From contig FR886315.1 in NCBI GenBank assembly GCA_000436535.1, positions 1 through 44,564 of the forward strand: a stretch of 44,564 nt of DNA, given 5' to 3'. Position numbers and translations under genes: made by a program. Under the pieces are notes generated by a model. The model was not told the DNA's origin. It made no database searches and worked only from the letters and a program-made list of their open reading frames with translations. This stretch comes from Eubacterium sp. CAG:252 (GTDB lineage Bacteria; Bacillota; Clostridia; Lachnospirales; Lachnospiraceae). Positions within the stretch are counted from its first letter, which is position 1; each line of letters opens with the position of its first letter. Below are positions 8,832-16,838 of the stretch, piece by piece.

Positions 8832-8873
8832 AGCTTTATTGTGATTTTTGCAATCTATTAGGAGGTTTGATAT

Positions 8874-9131
8874 ATGTTTGGTATGTCATGGGCTGATACA
8901 TTAAGAATAGTCTTAATGGGTATATTTATATTAGTATGTATATGTTTAACAGTAGTGGTTCTTATGCAGGAAAGCAAGCAGAATGGTCTTTCAGGTGCAA
9001 TCAGTGGTGCAGCGGACACATACTGGGGTAAGAACAAGGGACGTTCTATGGAAGGAAAGCTTGTAACAATTACAAAAGTACTTTCAGTGTTATTTGTTCT
9101 TATTGCTATTATTTTAAATATTAATTTCTAA
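8874..9131 (+). CDS. secG: Protein translocase subunit SecG
   Basis: An 85-residue, two-span membrane protein of the SecYEG export channel. The first hydrophobic segment (about 9-31, ending CLTVVVLMQESKQNGLSGAISG) matches the SecG signature LxQ.SK..GL, and a second segment closes the protein (about 62-83). The ribosome binding site is AGGAGG at 8862-8867. The order secG-rnr-smpB-ssrA is common in Firmicutes. A terminator follows, so secG may be its own transcript. Confidence 0.92.
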   Translation: MFGMSWADTLRIVLMGIFILVCICLTVVVLMQESKQNGLSGAISGAADTYWGKNKGRSMEGKLVTITKVLSVLFVLIAIILNINF

Positions 9132-9149
9132 TTTAAGTGTTTACAGAGG

Positions 9150-9187
9150 ACGCTCTTAAGATATAATATATCTTAAGGGCGTTTTGT
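9150..9187 (+). terminator. Terminator after secG
   Basis: ACGCTCTTAAGATAT pairs with ATATCTTAAGGGCGT with almost no loop, followed by TTTT. One G-T pair. Confidence 0.8.
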
Positions 9188-9332
9188 GATATAATGTGCG
9201 TAAACAATGAGCCGTGCAGGATAAAAGAATAAAAAAGAATTGTACTTGCACAGAGTTCTTTTTTAGAATTTTATCGTATAGGGCGAATGTCCGACAGTCT
9301 AAGAAAGCTTTGCTTTCTTAGACTTGCACGGC
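9187..9332 (+). promoter_or_regulatory. Structured leader of rnr with extended -10 promoter
   Basis: TGATATAAT (9187-9195) is an extended -10 element overlapping the end of the secG terminator. Downstream, GCCGTGCA (9211-9218) pairs with TGCACGGC (9325-9332), enclosing two hairpins. The first is A6GAA (9231-9239) with TTCT6 (9256-9264), which is terminator-like. The second is GTCTAAGAAAGC (9297-9308) with its exact complement (9312-9323) around a 3-nt loop. The arrangement could attenuate RNase R synthesis; this is inference. Confidence 0.45.
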
Positions 9333-9401
9333 AAAGTAAATAATTTATGACATAATGCAGGCTAAAAGAAAAAATTATAATACGAAACAGAGGTGACAAC
9401 G

Positions 9402-11546
9402 ATGAAGACAGACATTTTCAAGGAAAGAAAGAAAAATATAGCTGACCTTATCCTTAATAATGAATTATATGTTCCTATGAAGACAAAGGAAATAGCCATA
9501 TTACTTGGTATTCCGAAGGATAAGAGATACGAGCTGCAGGAAGTACTGGATGCACTTGTGGCTGACGGAACAATAGGAGTAAGTAAAAAAGGAAAGTATA
9601 TGAAGCCTGACAATGTTGCACTTATAGGCACATTTGAAAGTACAAGCAGGGGCTTTGGATTTGTGTCTGTAGAAGGACAGGATGAGGATATATTTATAAA
9701 GGCAAGCGACACGAAAAATGCTTTCTACCATGATAAAGTCAAGATAGTTATAACACTTCCTAAAAAGGGCGATAAAAGAGCAGAAGGAAAGGTTATAGAT
9801 ATAGTTGACCATGAGATTAAGACACTTGTGGGAACATACCAGAGAAATAAAAATTTCGGATTTGTTGTGCCTGATAACCAGAAGATAGCATGTGATATAT
9901 TTGTATCCAAGGAGCATGAGCAGGGCGCAGTTACCGGAAGCAAGGTTATAGTCAAGATAACAGACTATGGCAAAGGTGGAAGAAATCCTGAGGGAAGAAT
10001 TACAGAAGTCATAGGACATATAGACGACCCGGGAACAGATATTATGTCGATAGTCAAGGCATATGACCTGCCGGAGGAGTTTCCAGACAGCGTTAAAAAG
10101 CAGCTGAAGAGCATACCTGACGAGGTGGACGAAAAGGATAAGGCGGGAAGAACCGACCTCAGGGATGTTGTTATGGTTACTATAGATGGAGAAGATTCAA
10201 AGGACCTTGACGATGCTGTATCGCTGACAAAAGAGGGGGATATATATCATCTTGGTGTTCACATTGCAGATGTCAGCCACTATGTAATAGAGGGAAGTGC
10301 GCTTGATAAAGAGGCGTTAAAACGTGGTACAAGCGTTTACCTTGTTGACAGAGTTATACCTATGATACCTCACCAGCTGTCAAACGGCATATGTTCGCTT
10401 AATGAAGGCTGTGACAGACTTGCACTTAGCTGTCTTATGGATATTAATTCAAAGGGAGTGGTCGTAGGTCACAAGATATGTGAGTCAGTCATCAATGTTG
10501 ACAGAAGAATGACATACACCTCTGTTAAGAAAATTCTTGAAGATAATGATGCAAATGAGATAGAAAAATATAAAGAATTAGTTCCTATGTTTAAGCTTAT
10601 GGAGGAGGCTGCCGCGCTTCTTAGAAAGAAGAGATTTGCGCGTGGTTCGATAGATTTTGATTTTCCAGAGTCTAAGATAGTGCTTGATACTAAGGGACAT
10701 CCGGTTAAGATAGAGCCTTATGACAGAAATGTTGCAACAAAGCTTATAGAAGACTTTATGCTTGTAGCTAATGAAACAGTTGCAGAGGATTATTTCTGGC
10801 AGGAAGTTCCATTTCTTTACAGGACACATGAAAATCCTGACCCTGAAAAGATAATCAAGCTGTCAACATTTATCAATAACTTTGGATATTCAATGCACAT
10901 AACAGATGAGATACATCCTAAGGAGCTTCAGAAGCTTTTAGAGAAAATATCAGGCTCAGATGAGGAAAATCTTATAAGCAGGCTTACATTGCGTTCAATG
11001 AAAAAGGCTAAGTATACACCGGAATGTATAGGACATTTTGGACTTGCAGCCAAGTATTACTGCCACTTTACATCACCTATAAGACGTTATCCGGATTTAC
11101 AGATACACAGAATTATAAAAGAGTGTCTGCATGGTGGTATGAGCGAAAAGCGAAAAGATCATTACTATAAAATACTTCCGGATGTTGCGGAGCAGACAAG
11201 CGCTACCGAGCGAAGGGCAGATGAGGCAGAAAGAGATACTGACAAGCTCAAGATGGTTGAATACATGGAGCAGTTCAAGGGTGAGAAGTTCTCTGGTGTC
11301 ATATCAGGTGTAACTAACTGGGGCATATATGTCGAACTTCCTAATACAATAGAAGGAATGGTATCTGTAAATGATATGCCGGGCTTCTATATATTTGACG
11401 AGAACCATTATGAGATGGTAAATGAAACGACACACAAAACATATAAGCTGGGACAGAAGGTTGATGTTGTGACTATAGGAACCAATAAGATAGCAAGAAC
11501 AATCGATTTTATGTTTGCAGAGGATTATGATGACAGATATAATTAA
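9402..11546 (+). CDS. rnr: Ribonuclease R (3'-5' exoribonuclease)
   Basis: A 714-residue processive 3'-5' exoribonuclease able to digest structured RNA and to act with SmpB and tmRNA in destroying stalled messages. Domain order is usual: N-terminal winged-helix-like segment (about 5-65), two cold-shock-type OB domains (about 70-215), the RNB catalytic domain with TIDGEDSKDLDDAVSL and HIADVSHYV motifs (about 255-590), and an S1 domain near the C-terminus (FSGVISGVTNWGIYVEL). A GTG at 9393 is in frame but forms part of the ribosome binding site AGAGGTG; ATG 9402 fits better. It lies directly upstream of smpB and ssrA, its functional partners. Confidence 0.95.
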   Translation: MKTDIFKERKKNIADLILNNELYVPMKTKEIAILLGIPKDKRYELQEVLDALVADGTIGVSKKGKYMKPDNVALIGTFESTSRGFGFVSVEGQDEDIFIKASDTKNAFYHDKVKIVITLPKKGDKRAEGKVIDIVDHEIKTLVGTYQRNKNFGFVVPDNQKIACDIFVSKEHEQGAVTGSKVIVKITDYGKGGRNPEGRITEVIGHIDDPGTDIMSIVKAYDLPEEFPDSVKKQLKSIPDEVDEKDKAGRTDLRDVVMVTIDGEDSKDLDDAVSLTKEGDIYHLGVHIADVSHYVIEGSALDKEALKRGTSVYLVDRVIPMIPHQLSNGICSLNEGCDRLALSCLMDINSKGVVVGHKICESVINVDRRMTYTSVKKILEDNDANEIEKYKELVPMFKLMEEAAALLRKKRFARGSIDFDFPESKIVLDTKGHPVKIEPYDRNVATKLIEDFMLVANETVAEDYFWQEVPFLYRTHENPDPEKIIKLSTFINNFGYSMHITDEIHPKELQKLLEKISGSDEENLISRLTLRSMKKAKYTPECIGHFGLAAKYYCHFTSPIRRYPDLQIHRIIKECLHGGMSEKRKDHYYKILPDVAEQTSATERRADEAERDTDKLKMVEYMEQFKGEKFSGVISGVTNWGIYVELPNTIEGMVSVNDMPGFYIFDENHYEMVNETTHKTYKLGQKVDVVTIGTNKIARTIDFMFAEDYDDRYN

Positions 11547-11579
11547 TTTTATCATGCTTTGATTATAAGGAGGGATATG

Positions 11580-12056
11580 ATGGCAAAGGATAGTGCCAGT
11601 GGCAACAGACTTATTGCTAATAATAAAAAGGCTTATTATGATTATTTTATAGAAGATAAGATAGAGGCAGGTATGGAGCTGTGTGGAACAGAGGTTAAGT
11701 CTATACGACAGGGAAAATGTTCCATAAAAGAGTCATATATACAGATAATAAATGGCGAGGTATTTGCAATTAATATGAATATTACGCCTTATGAAAAAGG
11801 AAATATATTCAACAAAGACCCATTAAGACCTAAGAAGCTTCTTTTACATAAGAGTGAGATTAACAAGCTTGCTGGGCAGTTATCTACAAAGGGTTACACA
11901 CTTGTTCCGCTTCAGGTTTATCTTAAGTATGGCAAGGTGAAAATGCAGATAGGTCTTGCAAAAGGTAAAAAGAACTACGACAAGCGTGAGTCGATTGCCA
12001 AGAAAGACCAGCAAAGAGAGGCGGCTAAGGACTTTAAGATTAGAAATCTGGGGTAA
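11580..12056 (+). CDS. smpB: tmRNA-binding protein SmpB
   Basis: Binds the tRNA-like end of tmRNA and carries it into stalled ribosomes. The 158-residue length fits. Conserved pieces are IANNKKAYYDYFIEDKIEAG, LCGTEVKSIRQGKCSIKESY and the basic C-terminal tail that decodes the empty mRNA channel. There are two adjacent ATG codons, 11577 and 11580. AAGGAGG (11567-11573) lies 6 nt from the second, which also gives the family N-terminus MAKD, so that is chosen. It follows rnr by 33 nt, probably cotranscribed, and precedes ssrA. Confidence 0.95.
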   Translation: MAKDSASGNRLIANNKKAYYDYFIEDKIEAGMELCGTEVKSIRQGKCSIKESYIQIINGEVFAINMNITPYEKGNIFNKDPLRPKKLLLHKSEINKLAGQLSTKGYTLVPLQVYLKYGKVKMQIGLAKGKKNYDKRESIAKKDQQREAAKDFKIRNLG

Positions 12057-12110
12057 GATAATAATTAATAATTTTATTACAGATTAAGATTAAGAAAGGA
12101 AATTGTAATT

Positions 12111-12194
12111 ATGGAATTCACAGAAGTAATAAAAAACAGATATTCATGCAAAAAGTTTAGTGATGAAAAAACAGATACGGTTTCGTATATTTAG
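12111..12194 (+). pseudogene. Nitroreductase N-terminal remnant
   Basis: A start codon with an upstream AAAGGA site opens a frame of 27 residues, MEFTEVIKNRYSCKKFSDEK and a short tail, then a stop. The first 20 residues look like the beginning of a NAD(P)H-dependent FMN nitroreductase, where the R-x-S-x-[RK]-x-[FY] pattern binds FMN; such proteins are usually 170-200 residues. The remainder is absent. This is a deletion remnant left at the smpB-ssrA junction. Confidence 0.6.
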
Positions 12195-12207
12195 AATGTA
12201 TTAATAT

Positions 12208-12256
12208 AGCGGCTGTATTTGAATAGTTAAATATCTGTTTCACAGCCGCTTTCTTT
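12208..12256 (+). terminator. Terminator upstream of ssrA
   Basis: AGCGGCTGT (12208-12216) pairs with ACAGCCGCT (12242-12250), followed by TTCTTTT. It would end the rnr-smpB transcript. Confidence 0.7.
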
Positions 12257-12316
12257 TCCTTTGCGCTCTATTATATCATAATTTATAAAAATTAATTAAT
12301 TATTTATAAGAATATA

Positions 12317-12345
12317 TTGACTTTAGGCAGTATATAATGTTATAT
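12317..12345 (+). promoter_or_regulatory. ssrA promoter
   Basis: TTGACT (12317-12322), a 17-nt spacer and TTATAT (12340-12345; the overlapping TATATT is an alternative). The transcript would begin about 30 nt before the mature tmRNA end, leaving a short 5' leader for RNase P removal. Confidence 0.55.
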
Positions 12346-12380
12346 ATTATATGGTCATTAAAGACTACAATTTAATATAT

Positions 12381-12718
12381 GGGCTTGTAAAGGTTTCGAC
12401 AGGGGTTTTGAAACTGGTGAAGCTATCCGTATGCAATGCGTTAAATGGCAAACTTAAATATAAACGCTGAAGATAATTTAGCATACGCTGCCTAAGTTGC
12501 AGCAGTCTGACCTAGAGCACTCACACTTTAGGACCCAGGCTTCGAACATGTGAGAAACGACATAGCTTAAGCTTTGCGGTTATGGACGTATTATGAAGCT
12601 ACTAAGTGCATAAGGGTGTTAGTTCCCGTATGCATAAGGGAATGTCAAATAACTGACTATGATAGTAGAAGAACAGCGGATGGGCTTTTGGACAGGGGTT
12701 CGACTCCCCTCAGGTCCA
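12381..12718 (+). ncRNA. ssrA: tmRNA (transfer-messenger RNA)
   Basis: Rescues stalled ribosomes with SmpB. The 5' end GGGCTTGTAAAGGTTTCGAC is the tmRNA hallmark. The 3' end holds a T-arm, GACAGGGGTTCGACTCCCCT, and CAGGTCC, which pairs with the 5' GGGCTTG as the acceptor stem; A12718 is the discriminator and CCA is not encoded. The tag frame runs from GCA (12448) to TAA (12493-12495) and reads ANLNINAEDNLAYAA, ending in the hydrophobic-AA degron read by ClpXP-type proteases. The single-piece form of about 338 nt is normal. Confidence 0.97.
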
Positions 12719-12741
12719 CTTGAGTTCATTAAGGCAAACCC

Positions 12742-12782
12742 AGTATATGATATTATCGTTATCGTATACTAGAATATGTTTT
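12742..12782 (+). terminator. Hairpin after ssrA, probable terminator
   Basis: AGTATATGATA (12742-12752) pairs with TATCGTATACT (12760-12770) with one G-T pair. A T-rich but imperfect tail (ATGTTTTATTT) follows about 4 nt later. Confidence 0.5.
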
Positions 12783-12808
12783 ATTTGGTGTATCGTAGAA
12801 AATAAAAG

Positions 12809-12856
12809 TAACGGCATTGTACGATTGCGAGAGTGATATACGATGCCGTTATTTTT
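12809..12856 (+). terminator. Hairpin with T tract in the post-ssrA region
   Basis: TAACGGCAT (12809-12817) pairs with ATGCCGTTA (12843-12851), followed by TTTTT. An upstream TATCGTA (12791-12797) could pair instead with TACGAT inside the loop, so alternative folds exist. It belongs to no visible gene. Confidence 0.5.
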
Positions 12857-12899
12857 ATGGTATAATACGGATATGAATTTAATAAATCGAAATATTTAT

Positions 12900-12928
12900 T
12901 TGACTTTTTCAAAAAAGAAAAATATAAT
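12900..12928 (+). promoter_or_regulatory. Consensus promoter with no gene
   Basis: TTGACT (12900-12905), a 17-nt spacer and TATAAT (12923-12928). The start point would fall at about 12935, right at the base of the hairpin at 12937-12982, which is itself followed by T6. Confidence 0.7.
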
Positions 12929-12934
12929 AATTCT

Positions 12935-12983
12935 TGAACGAGTAGCAGACTAGCGTAAATCCAGTTTTGCTGCTCGTTTTTTA
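12935..12983 (+). ncRNA. Small hairpin RNA candidate, copy 1
   Basis: A consensus promoter directly upstream and a hairpin ending in T6 bracket about 48 nt. The stem AACGAG..CAG (12937-12948) pairs with CTGCTCGTT (12970-12978). The internal core is GAGTAGC (12940-12946), five bases, then AGCGTAAATCCAG (12952-12964). The same core with the same spacing occurs in the next hairpin. It could be a tiny RNA, or the terminated leader of a deleted gene. Confidence 0.45.
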
Positions 12984-13012
12984 TGTACCTGCTGTCGTAC
13001 ATTATGAAAATA

Positions 13013-13082
13013 TATAATGCATTTAGAAGTGTGTAGCTTATCAGCGTAAGTCCAGCTTACAAGATAAGTTCACACTTTTTTT
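13013..13082 (+). ncRNA. Small hairpin RNA candidate, copy 2, with -10 box
   Basis: TATAAT (13013-13018) lies just upstream, without a good -35 box. AAGTGTG (13027-13033) pairs with CACACTT (13071-13077), CTTATC with GATAAG, and an apical GTAAG-TCCAG-CTTAC mini-hairpin caps it; T7 follows. The core GTGTAGC-N5-AGCGTAAGTCCAG (13031-13055) repeats copy 1 with equal spacing. The MATE remnant begins at its 3' edge. Confidence 0.45.
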
Positions 13083-13606
13083 ATGCAGAAAATGTACTTC
13101 CAGCGATTATAGCGCAGGCGCTTATGTCTATCATGGTTTATGTTATGAATTTGATTTTGAAGTTTAGTCCTTCCGCACAGACAGCATACGGATTATTTTA
13201 TAAAGTGCAGCAATTCGTATTGTTCCTCGCATTTGGTTTAAGAGATGCGATTACACCAATAATAGCATTTGCAGCTTTATTTAATGCAGGACAGTCAAGA
13301 GGGTATTTTATACAGGCTATGAGAATTATTTCTATAAGCTTTATTTTTGCAGGAATAAATGTGGCATATCAGGGAATTTATCAGGCATTGGATGGTGGTA
13401 TTGAATCGCTTGCGATTTCATTACTTAGACAGCTTGTGATTATATTGCCACTGGCAGGAATTTTTTCTGTTTTTGTAAAAAACGGACATGCAGGTGTTTC
13501 ATTAATATGGTGGGCATTTCCTATAACGGAGATTATTGCATGTATAGTTGGATGTGTATTTTTAAAGAAAATCAGAAAAAATAAAGTTGAAAAATTAAGC
13601 GAGTAA
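13082..13606 (+). pseudogene. MATE-family efflux transporter, C-terminal fragment
   Basis: The frame has no start codon of its own before 13124 and begins abruptly at the T tract of the preceding hairpin. It encodes about 174 residues with several hydrophobic spans. The pattern AYGLFYKVQQFVLFLAFGLR, DAITPIIAFAALFNAG and a lysine-rich tail matches the second half of clostridial MATE multidrug/Na+ antiporters, which are normally about 450 residues with 12 spans. The N-terminal half is missing, so it cannot be a working transporter. It is one of several truncated genes downstream of ssrA. Confidence 0.75.
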
Positions 13607-13685
13607 ACTTAGAAAATGATTTATAAATGATATATGGAATAAAAATTGTGATATAAGAAAAAGTTTAATAGGAGGAGAATTATAT

Positions 13686-13841
13686 ATGTCAAAGAGAATT
13701 ATAACCATTAGCAGAGAGTTCGGAAGCGGTGGGCGTTTTATTGGTGAAGAGGTTGCTAAAAAAATGGGTATTGCCTATTATGACAAGGACATTATTAGAC
13801 AGATTGCTGAACAATCCGGATTATCACCGGAGTATATATGA
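13686..13841 (+). pseudogene. Cytidylate-kinase-like protein, N-terminal fragment
   Basis: A 51-residue frame behind a strong AGGAGGAG site (13671-13678). It begins MSKRIITISREFGSGGRFIG, a P-loop of the cytidylate-kinase-like family that is common in Clostridia, continues with the GIAYYDKDII motif, and stops after SPEYI. Family members are about 200 residues, so roughly three quarters is gone. The stop overlaps the start of the next frame (ATGA). Confidence 0.75.
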
Positions 13842-14281
13842 CAGTAATTGCACAGCCAAAGAAAATTTATCTGAAGGGACTGGAATATCTGGAACTTTGC
13901 AGGGATACATGTGCATTTGGTGTAAATGATGAAGACCAGCTTGCATTAAAAGAACCGATTAGTAAAGAAGATTTAGACAAAAGAGAGGTTTTGTGCGGCA
14001 CATATTATTATATGGAAAAGTCGTTTGAAACGCTTCTTTTGGGAACTGCCGCCAGACTTCAGACATTAAATGCAGAGTATAATCTTGGGTCTGTTGCACA
14101 GGCAAAGTTTGGTAATTATATGCTTGTATTTCACAGTCATTGGAAGAATTGCTATTCACATATGTGCCGTATTATTTCCTCGGATATAGATGCTGGGAGT
14201 ATTGGTGTGGTTATACGTAAGGGTGAGAGGAAAAGGTTGGAGAACTTGTATAGGTGTTGTGTTGAGGTGGTAATTACTTAA
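13838..14281 (+). CDS. Unrecognised protein or fused fragment
   Basis: A 147-residue frame overlapping the kinase fragment stop by four bases (ATGA). I do not recognise it. The middle is aromatic- and cysteine-rich (LCGTYYYMEK, FGNYMLVFHSHWKNCYSHMCR). The final 25 residues (GVVIRKGERKRLENLYRCCV) come from a G/T-rich stretch unlike the rest, suggesting another junction. It has no ribosome binding site of its own beyond the kinase reading frame. It may be translated by coupling, or may simply be the 3' part of a deleted gene. Confidence 0.35.
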   Translation: MTVIAQPKKIYLKGLEYLELCRDTCAFGVNDEDQLALKEPISKEDLDKREVLCGTYYYMEKSFETLLLGTAARLQTLNAEYNLGSVAQAKFGNYMLVFHSHWKNCYSHMCRIISSDIDAGSIGVVIRKGERKRLENLYRCCVEVVIT

Positions 14282-14373
14282 AATTATGGTTATATTTCTT
14301 CCTGTTAGAAGTGGAAAATTATTGTTTATCAAAATGTTAATAAGTGTAGTATAAGAGTCGGGAAAGGATATGT

Positions 14374-14586
14374 ATGTCAAGAATAGAAGCAGGCGAATGT
14401 GAACATATGGATATGGAGTGGTATGGCATTGACAGGCAAGGCAATATTGCTGTATTTTGCAGTGGAGGAGAAGGCAATTTGCCGGAGTTCGTATGTGAAA
14501 ATGTTGAAAGAGCAGATGAATTAATGGAATACTTTGATAAGTTTGAAAGAATCACGGACAGTGTTGTTGTTTTTATGATACAATGA
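14374..14586 (+). pseudogene. Small unrecognised protein, probably a truncated gene
   Basis: A 70-residue frame, acidic, starting ATG 14374 behind GGAAAGG. The stretch MEWYGIDRQGNIAVFCSGGE followed by LPEFV resembles the N-terminus of larger bacterial immunity-type or SMI1-like proteins, where a first line of this form is frequent; those are usually twice as long or more. I treat it as a probable remnant; a genuine small protein is not excluded. Confidence 0.4.
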
Positions 14587-14675
14587 TTGTATCTTCAGAG
14601 TATAAAGAAAGGCTATAAAAGTAAAATTTGAAAGCAGTATTTATAGAAAATAATACAGATATGGAGGTTTTAATA

Positions 14676-15857
14676 ATGTTTAACTTTGAATATTACACAC
14701 CTACAAAGGTGATTTTTGGCAGGAATTCAGAAAATAAACTTGTGGAACTTTTACAGGAGTATGGTGCACATAAAGTATTAATCCACTACGGAGGAAAAAG
14801 TGCTTTAAAATCGGGATTGATTAATAAGATAAAGACAGCGCTGGATAATAGTGAAATACCATATGTGGAATTAGGAGGTGTAGTACCCAATCCACATTTA
14901 TCAAAAGTAAGAGAAGGTATTGAACTTGGAAAAAGAGAAAAGATTGACTTTATTCTTGCAGTTGGCGGTGGTTCTGTAATTGATTCTGCAAAGGCAATCT
15001 CATATGGACTTGCTGAGCCGGAATATGATGTCTGGGAATTGTTCAGGCATGAACGTAAGGCTGAGAAGTTTCTTCCTGTTGCATCAGTTTTAACTATCGC
15101 AGCATCCGGTAGTGAAACAAGTAACAGTTGTGTTATAACAAATGAGGATACAGGCGAAAAACGTTCATATAATGATAATATATCACGTCCGAAATTTACA
15201 ATTATGAATCCTGAGCTGACAATGAGCCTGCCTGATTACCAGACTGAATCGGGTTGTGCGGATATTATGATGCATACTATGGAACGTTATTTTACTAATG
15301 GCGGCAATATGGAACTGACAGATGAGATAGCTGAAGGCCTTTTGCGTACAGTAATGAAGTATGCAGAAATATTGCATAATAATCCTATGAACTATGAAGC
15401 ACGTGCAGAGATTATGTGGGCAGGAAGTCTTTCTCATAATGGTCTTACAGGTTGTGGAAATGACGGCGGTGATTTTGTATGTCATGCGCTGGAGCATGAA
15501 ATGGGAGGAATGTTTGATGTAACACATGGTGCAGGTCTTGCAGCAATCTGGTCGAGCTGGGCGAGATATGTTTATAAAGATTGTCTTCCTAGATTTGTAA
15601 GGTATGCTGTAAATGTGATGGGAGTAACTCATTCTGGAAGTGATGAGGAAACTGCACTGAAAGGTATAGAGACTATGGAGAAATTTTATCATCGTATTGG
15701 TATGCCGGTTAATATGAGAGAACTTGGTATTGCCCCTACAGATGGGCAGATTACTGCAATGGCAGAATCGTGTTCTCGTGCGGCTGGCGGTAAAAAGGGT
15801 TCTGCAAAGGTTTTATATCAGAAAGATTTTGAAGAAATTTACCGCATGGCAAGGTAA
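14676..15857 (+). CDS. Iron-containing alcohol dehydrogenase (BdhA/YqhD-like)
   Basis: A 393-residue Fe-dependent alcohol dehydrogenase that reduces aldehydes to alcohols with NAD(P)H, most like clostridial butanol dehydrogenases. The N-terminal FNFEYYTPTKVIFG, the nucleotide-binding GGGSVIDSAKAI (about residues 94-105), and metal ligands in HTMERYF and HALEHEMGGMFDVTHGAGLA are visible. The frame is open from TTG 14628, but ATG 14676 follows GGAGG (14663-14667) and matches the family start. It is the only full-length gene in the scarred zone, ending in a terminator shared with the convergent reductase gene. Substrate cannot be told from sequence. Confidence 0.9.
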   Translation: MFNFEYYTPTKVIFGRNSENKLVELLQEYGAHKVLIHYGGKSALKSGLINKIKTALDNSEIPYVELGGVVPNPHLSKVREGIELGKREKIDFILAVGGGSVIDSAKAISYGLAEPEYDVWELFRHERKAEKFLPVASVLTIAASGSETSNSCVITNEDTGEKRSYNDNISRPKFTIMNPELTMSLPDYQTESGCADIMMHTMERYFTNGGNMELTDEIAEGLLRTVMKYAEILHNNPMNYEARAEIMWAGSLSHNGLTGCGNDGGDFVCHALEHEMGGMFDVTHGAGLAAIWSSWARYVYKDCLPRFVRYAVNVMGVTHSGSDEETALKGIETMEKFYHRIGMPVNMRELGIAPTDGQITAMAESCSRAAGGKKGSAKVLYQKDFEEIYRMAR

Positions 15858-15897
15858 GTAGATGATAAAAGTAATCAGACAGATAGTATATAAAGAG

Positions 15898-15938
15898 AAA
15901 AAATTAAGTGCCGTAATAAATACAGCACTTAATTTTTT
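15898..15938. terminator. Bidirectional terminator
   Basis: A6TTAAGTGC (15898-15911) pairs perfectly with GCACTTAAT6 (15925-15938). With A and T tracts on both sides it serves the dehydrogenase and the convergent reductase; the reductase stop codon lies inside it. Confidence 0.85.
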
Positions 15939-16774
15939 AGTCGTACTGTAATCTCAGTTATGTAAGAATCTGGATTATCAACAGCAAGAATATCTATCAG
16001 ATAACGTTCCATATAGTCATTTTCAACCAGCAGATTATGCTCTTTGATGTATGCAATCATCCGCTGGTAAGCCGTTCCAATATTTTTCCAGTTTCCTGCG
16101 TGATATGCAGTAAGATATTCACCTTCTGGAAATTTTAAAAAGTCTGTAACCTGCGCCTCAGTTTTTCTTTCATTAAAGCAGCTATGACCAGTATCAAGGG
16201 TTGCTATAGGCGACCATGCCTGTATCTGGATGTTTTCTTTGTTCATATATTCTGCCTCATCCTGTCCTTGGAAAAATGTATTACATTGAATCATATTTAC
16301 GGCAGGTTTCACCTTATTAAAAAACAGAAAATCAGCAAGCTTATCCTGTGTAAAGTTATCTACTCCGATGGCTTTTACTTTGCCCTCTTCATATAATTCT
16401 TCCATAGCCCTCCAAGCACCATAATAATCATTATATGGCTGGTGGATAAGATACAGGTCAACGTAATCAAGACCAAGGCAGTTAAGTGAGTGCGAAAAAG
16501 CCTCTTTTGTCTTTTCGTAGCAGGTATCTGTAATCCAGAGATTGGTTGTTATGAAAAGTTCATTACGGGGAATTCCACTTTTCTTTATGGCACATCCTAC
16601 AGCCTGTTCATTTTCATAGGCAGCAGCAGTGTCGATTAGGCGGTATCCGGCATTTAGTGCCTGCAACACTGCATATTCGCATTGTTTTTCATCAGTCATA
16701 CGGAAAACGCTGTAGCCAATAGGCGGCATATATGTACCATTATTCATGGAAATACTGTTATCAGTCTTCTCCAT
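15929..16774 (-). CDS. Aldo/keto reductase N-half fused to GyrI-like domain
   Basis: A 281-residue chimeric protein. Residues 1 to about 190 are the first part of an aldo/keto reductase barrel (GYRLIDTAAAYENEQAVG, DYVDLYLIHQP, IGVDNF, IQAWSPIA). Asp48, Tyr53 and His111 of the catalytic tetrad are present, but the expected lysine in FITTKLW is Asn78 here. From about residue 205 the barrel sequence is replaced by a segment resembling a GyrI-like ligand-binding domain (FPEGEYLTAYHAGNWKNIG, then RYLIDIL, and PDSYITEITVRL), as found at the C-terminus of MerR/AraC regulators. NADPH-binding loops of a normal reductase are missing. It is divergent from the LysR gene. Enzymatic activity is doubtful. 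Confidence 0.75.
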   Translation of the reverse strand: MEKTDNSISMNNGTYMPPIGYSVFRMTDEKQCEYAVLQALNAGYRLIDTAAAYENEQAVGCAIKKSGIPRNELFITTNLWITDTCYEKTKEAFSHSLNCLGLDYVDLYLIHQPYNDYYGAWRAMEELYEEGKVKAIGVDNFTQDKLADFLFFNKVKPAVNMIQCNTFFQGQDEAEYMNKENIQIQAWSPIATLDTGHSCFNERKTEAQVTDFLKFPEGEYLTAYHAGNWKNIGTAYQRMIAYIKEHNLLVENDYMERYLIDILAVDNPDSYITEITVRLKN

Positions 16775-16838
16775 TGAAAAGTCCTCCTGTTTTATAATTA
16801 TATTTTATTGTAAATGTATTATAGACTGACAAAAAATA

